Below are positions 39,570-41,931 of a stretch of 41,931 nucleotides of DNA, in pieces (position 1 is the stretch's first letter; the number at the start of each line of letters is the position of its first letter). The notes under the pieces are model-generated. The model was not told the DNA's origin and searched no databases. It saw only the letters and a program-made list of their open reading frames with translations. The translations under genes were made by a program, and so were the position numbers. Source of the DNA: Chloroflexota bacterium (GTDB lineage: Bacteria > Chloroflexota > Anaerolineae > B4-G1); NCBI GenBank assembly GCA_024232355.1, contig JAAEPW010000286.1:1-41931 (forward strand), written 5' to 3'.

Positions 39570-40553
39570 CTAGCGACGTTGCGCCCCCCGTGCGGCACGG
39601 GCTTTTTTCCACCGCTCGAAATCGGCCTGGACGATAGCGATCATTTCGCTCTGTAGTTTCTCAGCGTCTGCCAATAGGTCCCACACCGGTTCCTGGTTCT
39701 CTGCAACCTCGTTGGTCACGTCGAGTTGCCGTAGCAGCCTGAAACGCTCCTGGGGTGACGGGTGGCTATCGTAAGCCGAGGTTGGACGGCTCATCTCTGT
39801 ATCTATCTTTGTTTCCAGCTGTTCCATCAGGGGGTCGGGCAACGCGGCAGGCACATAGAGATTCGGTAGATTTGTTCCCGATTGAGTTGCCAAGTCTACC
39901 TTGTGGTTGATATTGGCACTGAACAGCAGACTCTGCCGCACGACGTGAGTCAGTCCATTGACAAAATTCTCAACGCCGTAAGCCAGCGCTGCATAGCGAT
40001 CAGCCAAAATTTCCTGCAACCGCGATGCGCCCAATGTGACGCGCAAAAACACACGGTTAAAGCTATTTACAAAAAGCCAGGCAGGATTGTACCAGCGGGC
40101 TAGTCCATTGATCGCCAGGCCATAGGCCATCCGATTCATCGAGAACCGTACTTGACGCGCCAAGTTACCGCCAGCCGTATCACGGTTGGAAAAATGACCA
40201 TACTCGTGCGCCAAGATTGCCTTGAACTGTGCCTGAGTCATCTCTGGCAAGGTTCCCAGACCCAGAATCAGGCATCGTTGACCTGCACCACGCAGTTTTT
40301 GCACAAGGCCACCACGCTCCGTGACGGCGATGTTGGGAGCAGGCACAACATAGATCGCATCCACAGGGCGTGTGCCAACACGTTCCGCCACATCCTCAGC
40401 CAAAGACCAGAGTTGTGGAGCCTCGTCACGTGAGAGTACATGCCCCGGATCTTCATCCTTGACCCTGGTAAAAATGCTGCGCACGATGGCAATCAGTGTG
40501 TAAATTGTCGTGATTGCCAAAAAGGCCGCCAATCTTACCGGAATACGCCCCAC
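39570..40553 (-). CDS. M48 family membrane metalloprotease, N-terminus uncertain
   Basis: 327 residues from GTG 40553. The zinc motif AILAHEYGHFSNRD lies near 110-120 and the third ligand in LQEILADRYAAL near 183, as in HtpX/Ste24-type peptidases. A membrane helix at about 8-28 precedes the IVRSIFTRVKDEDPG stretch, and a second hydrophobic part (about 140-170) follows the zinc helix. The start is doubtful: GTG has no ribosome site. The frame stays open upstream to about 40660, and another frame there encodes a plausible continuation (IFDRFSDIWTNFSKLLAGI, then a hydrophobic segment), which suggests a one-base frameshift near 40600. The catalytic part is intact. Confidence 0.85.
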   Translation of the reverse strand: MGRIPVRLAAFLAITTIYTLIAIVRSIFTRVKDEDPGHVLSRDEAPQLWSLAEDVAERVGTRPVDAIYVVPAPNIAVTERGGLVQKLRGAGQRCLILGLGTLPEMTQAQFKAILAHEYGHFSNRDTAGGNLARQVRFSMNRMAYGLAINGLARWYNPAWLFVNSFNRVFLRVTLGASRLQEILADRYAALAYGVENFVNGLTHVVRQSLLFSANINHKVDLATQSGTNLPNLYVPAALPDPLMEQLETKIDTEMSRPTSAYDSHPSPQERFRLLRQLDVTNEVAENQEPVWDLLADAEKLQSEMIAIVQADFERWKKARAARGAQRR

Positions 40554-40759
40554 GGCAAAGAATAGATAAAAGGCAATACCGCAAAAGTCGCTAGGAGAGC
40601 CAATCCGTCCCTGGGGACGCCAAACCGTATACCTGCCAGCAACTTGGAAAAGTTGGTCCAGATGTCAGAAAAACGATCAAAAATGGTAAAACGTCAACTT
40701 TTTCTATATTTGTGTCTTGATCCTCGCATCACCCACACTGTTGGCTATATCGCAAAAAC
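40554..40759 (-). other. probable frameshifted 5' part of the M48 gene
   Basis: On the minus strand, one frame (about 40705 to 40550) reads IFDRFSDIWTNFSKLLAGI, then a membrane-like stretch GLALLATFAVLPFIYSL before a stop. The frame of the annotated protease is also open and membrane-like from about 40610. Joining them by one base would give a two-helix N-terminus normal for this family. No ATG, GTG or TTG opens the first frame; an ATT stands where a start would be expected. Confidence 0.35.
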
Positions 40760-41818
40760 TTACTCGGTCCGTCCCCACGTGCTTTTTGCGGCATTGCGAT
40801 AAAAGACACCGGCCGCTGCTGCCACCACGATCAAGATCACAAGTGGAATAGAAATGTAGAAATAGACCGACGTAAGGGCAATCACAATACGATAAACTGT
40901 GCGGACGATCTGCTCCCCTCTCCCCACCTCGAACTGAGCATCCAGACGAGTACGTTGCACGGCTGTCAGTGTCAGTCGGCTCAACCCCATTCCTACTAGA
41001 AAAAGCACTCCCATCCCAACCAGCCAACCAACGAGAATATACGCCCCCCTGCGAAGCCAACGGCCCTGGCGCGCCTGGCTGGCGATCCCATCATCAAGCG
41101 CTGACTGAACATCCTCAGCCGGCATGCCCAACTCTTGAGCCAACAGCAACTCGCGTTCGGCCAATTCCCACTTGCCGTCATTGGCTGCCAACAGACCAAA
41201 AAAATAGTGAGCATACGGAAACTCGGGCAACACCCTGACCAACGTTGTACTGGCCTGACGGATGGCGTCCATATCTTTGTTGACCAGTCCCGCAAACAAC
41301 AAAGCAACGTTGGCATGATCATCGTCGGGGAGTTCTTCAACCGCGGCCCGGGCGTGAGAAAGGGCCTCCCTCTCGTTTTCAGAGTTCTCGGTGGCCAACA
41401 ACGGGTCCACCATCGCCGTGTGATTGTAGGCCGAATCTTGAGCAGCAAGTGCTTGGCGGGCACGCTCCACGGCAGCATCCACGTTACCAAGCCTCAGTTC
41501 AACATAACTCAACCGGCGTGCCGCGTCGGGAAAGTCGGGAGCGAGATCGAGAACTTTTTCGTACTCTCGTTTCGCTGTCGTCAAATCATCGGCATCCATC
41601 GCCTGGGTGGCTTTTTGAAAGATGGACACGGTATCTGGATTGATAACGGCCAAGCGATCATAGATTTCCTGCTCGAACGCCGGGTCGCGTCCTGGTGGTT
41701 CCTGCGGGGAATCACCTTGAGCAAGAGCCGATGGAATGATTGCTGTCAGAACGAAAATACAAATCAGGATTGCTCGATAGATTCTTTTCACGGCATAGTT
41801 TGAAAGTCGGGTGATCAA
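40760..41818 (-). CDS. TPR-containing membrane protein
   Basis: 352 residues from a TTG at 41818; a GTG at 41791 would trim nine residues and is possible. A signal peptide or first helix (about 14-34, ending SALAQG) is followed by TPR-like repeats from about 60 to 240 (AMDADDLTTAKREYEKVLDL, FPDAARRLSYVELRLGNVDA, FPYAHYFFGLLAANDGKWEL). Two membrane helices lie at about 258-280 and 315-340. The TPR part would be outside the membrane. No enzyme motif. It lies upstream of the M48 protease on the same strand and may help to present substrates, a guess from gene order. Confidence 0.75.
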   Translation of the reverse strand: MITRLSNYAVKRIYRAILICIFVLTAIIPSALAQGDSPQEPPGRDPAFEQEIYDRLAVINPDTVSIFQKATQAMDADDLTTAKREYEKVLDLAPDFPDAARRLSYVELRLGNVDAAVERARQALAAQDSAYNHTAMVDPLLATENSENEREALSHARAAVEELPDDDHANVALLFAGLVNKDMDAIRQASTTLVRVLPEFPYAHYFFGLLAANDGKWELAERELLLAQELGMPAEDVQSALDDGIASQARQGRWLRRGAYILVGWLVGMGVLFLVGMGLSRLTLTAVQRTRLDAQFEVGRGEQIVRTVYRIVIALTSVYFYISIPLVILIVVAAAAGVFYRNAAKSTWGRTE

Positions 41819-41830
41819 TGGAAGTAAAAA

Positions 41831-41859
41831 TTAGCACATAGCGATAGAGATGATACAAT
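41831..41859 (+). promoter_or_regulatory. possible promoter of the last, partial gene
   Basis: TTAGCA (41831-41836) and TACAAT (41854-41859), 17-bp spacer, 29 bp before the ATG at 41889. Confidence 0.4.
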
Positions 41860-41888
41860 CTTCCCAATCAATCAATGGGGAGGCAGCT

Positions 41889-41931
41889 ATGAAATGGTAT
41901 GTGATCTGCTGGGTGACCGTCTTGACGTTGA
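41889..41931 (+). CDS. 5' end of a gene, probably an exported protein
   Basis: ATG 41889 with GGGAGG about 6 bases upstream opens a frame MKWYVICWVTVLTL that runs off the window. The hydrophobic start after one lysine suits a signal peptide or membrane helix. Nothing more can be said. Confidence 0.5.
   Translation, partial: MKWYVICWVTVLTL

Overview
The window looks like the chromosome of a Chloroflexota bacterium, most likely class Anaerolineae. This is inferred from gene content, not from a marker gene. The signs are an orphan MutL-type ATPase beside a zinc-ribbon protein full of PDWL repeats, several secreted proteins ending in a YLPLV.RN tail, a DUF4097 protein, Thr/Pro-rich stalk proteins and a VPETG-type C-terminus. 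Promoters of the TTGACA/TATAAT type and strong Shine-Dalgarno sites are easy to see. I found no rRNA, tRNA, CRISPR array or intact insertion sequence.

Region 1 (about 320-10610) is one long plus-strand unit behind a good promoter. It holds a small protein, two membrane proteins, a 1367-residue membrane-tethered zinc-ribbon protein with about 30 PDWL-type motifs, another polytopic membrane protein, a MutL-like ASKHA ATPase, a biotinyl-like/KOW protein and a membrane-anchored protein with a cell-wall-sorting-like tail. It ends near a rho-independent terminator. This is the best candidate in the window for an undescribed system.

Region 2 (10.6-19.7 kb) holds a decayed TPR fragment, an ABC-F ATPase gene with a textbook ribosome-type attenuator (promoter, 19-codon leader, terminator), a receiver-histidine kinase hybrid, rlmN, a small membrane protein, a DUF4097 protein divergent from an ECF sigma/zinc anti-sigma pair, and a TPR protein with a Thr/Pro-rich extracellular stalk.

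Region 3 (19.7-28.5 kb, minus strand) carries two very large secreted proteins, one a thermolysin-like metalloprotease. They share a C-terminal module and the YLPLV tail.

Region 4 (28.6-34.3 kb, plus strand) has asnS, a 54-residue basic protein, and a thiamin unit: TPP riboswitch, thiamin pyrophosphokinase, ThiB and ThiP. No ThiQ ATPase is in view.

Region 5 (34.4-41.9 kb) has a second ECF sigma unit with a structured leader, a small XRE regulator whose probable operators sit in a consensus promoter for a 57-residue protein, a secreted GH-A-like glycosidase with the YLPLV tail, an aldo/keto reductase, an M48 metalloprotease with a questionable N-terminus, a TPR membrane protein, and the start of one more gene.

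A dispersed repeat of about 173 bp occurs twice in opposite orientations (near 14.1 and 28.7 kb). All function calls rest on reading motifs by eye. No database search was possible.
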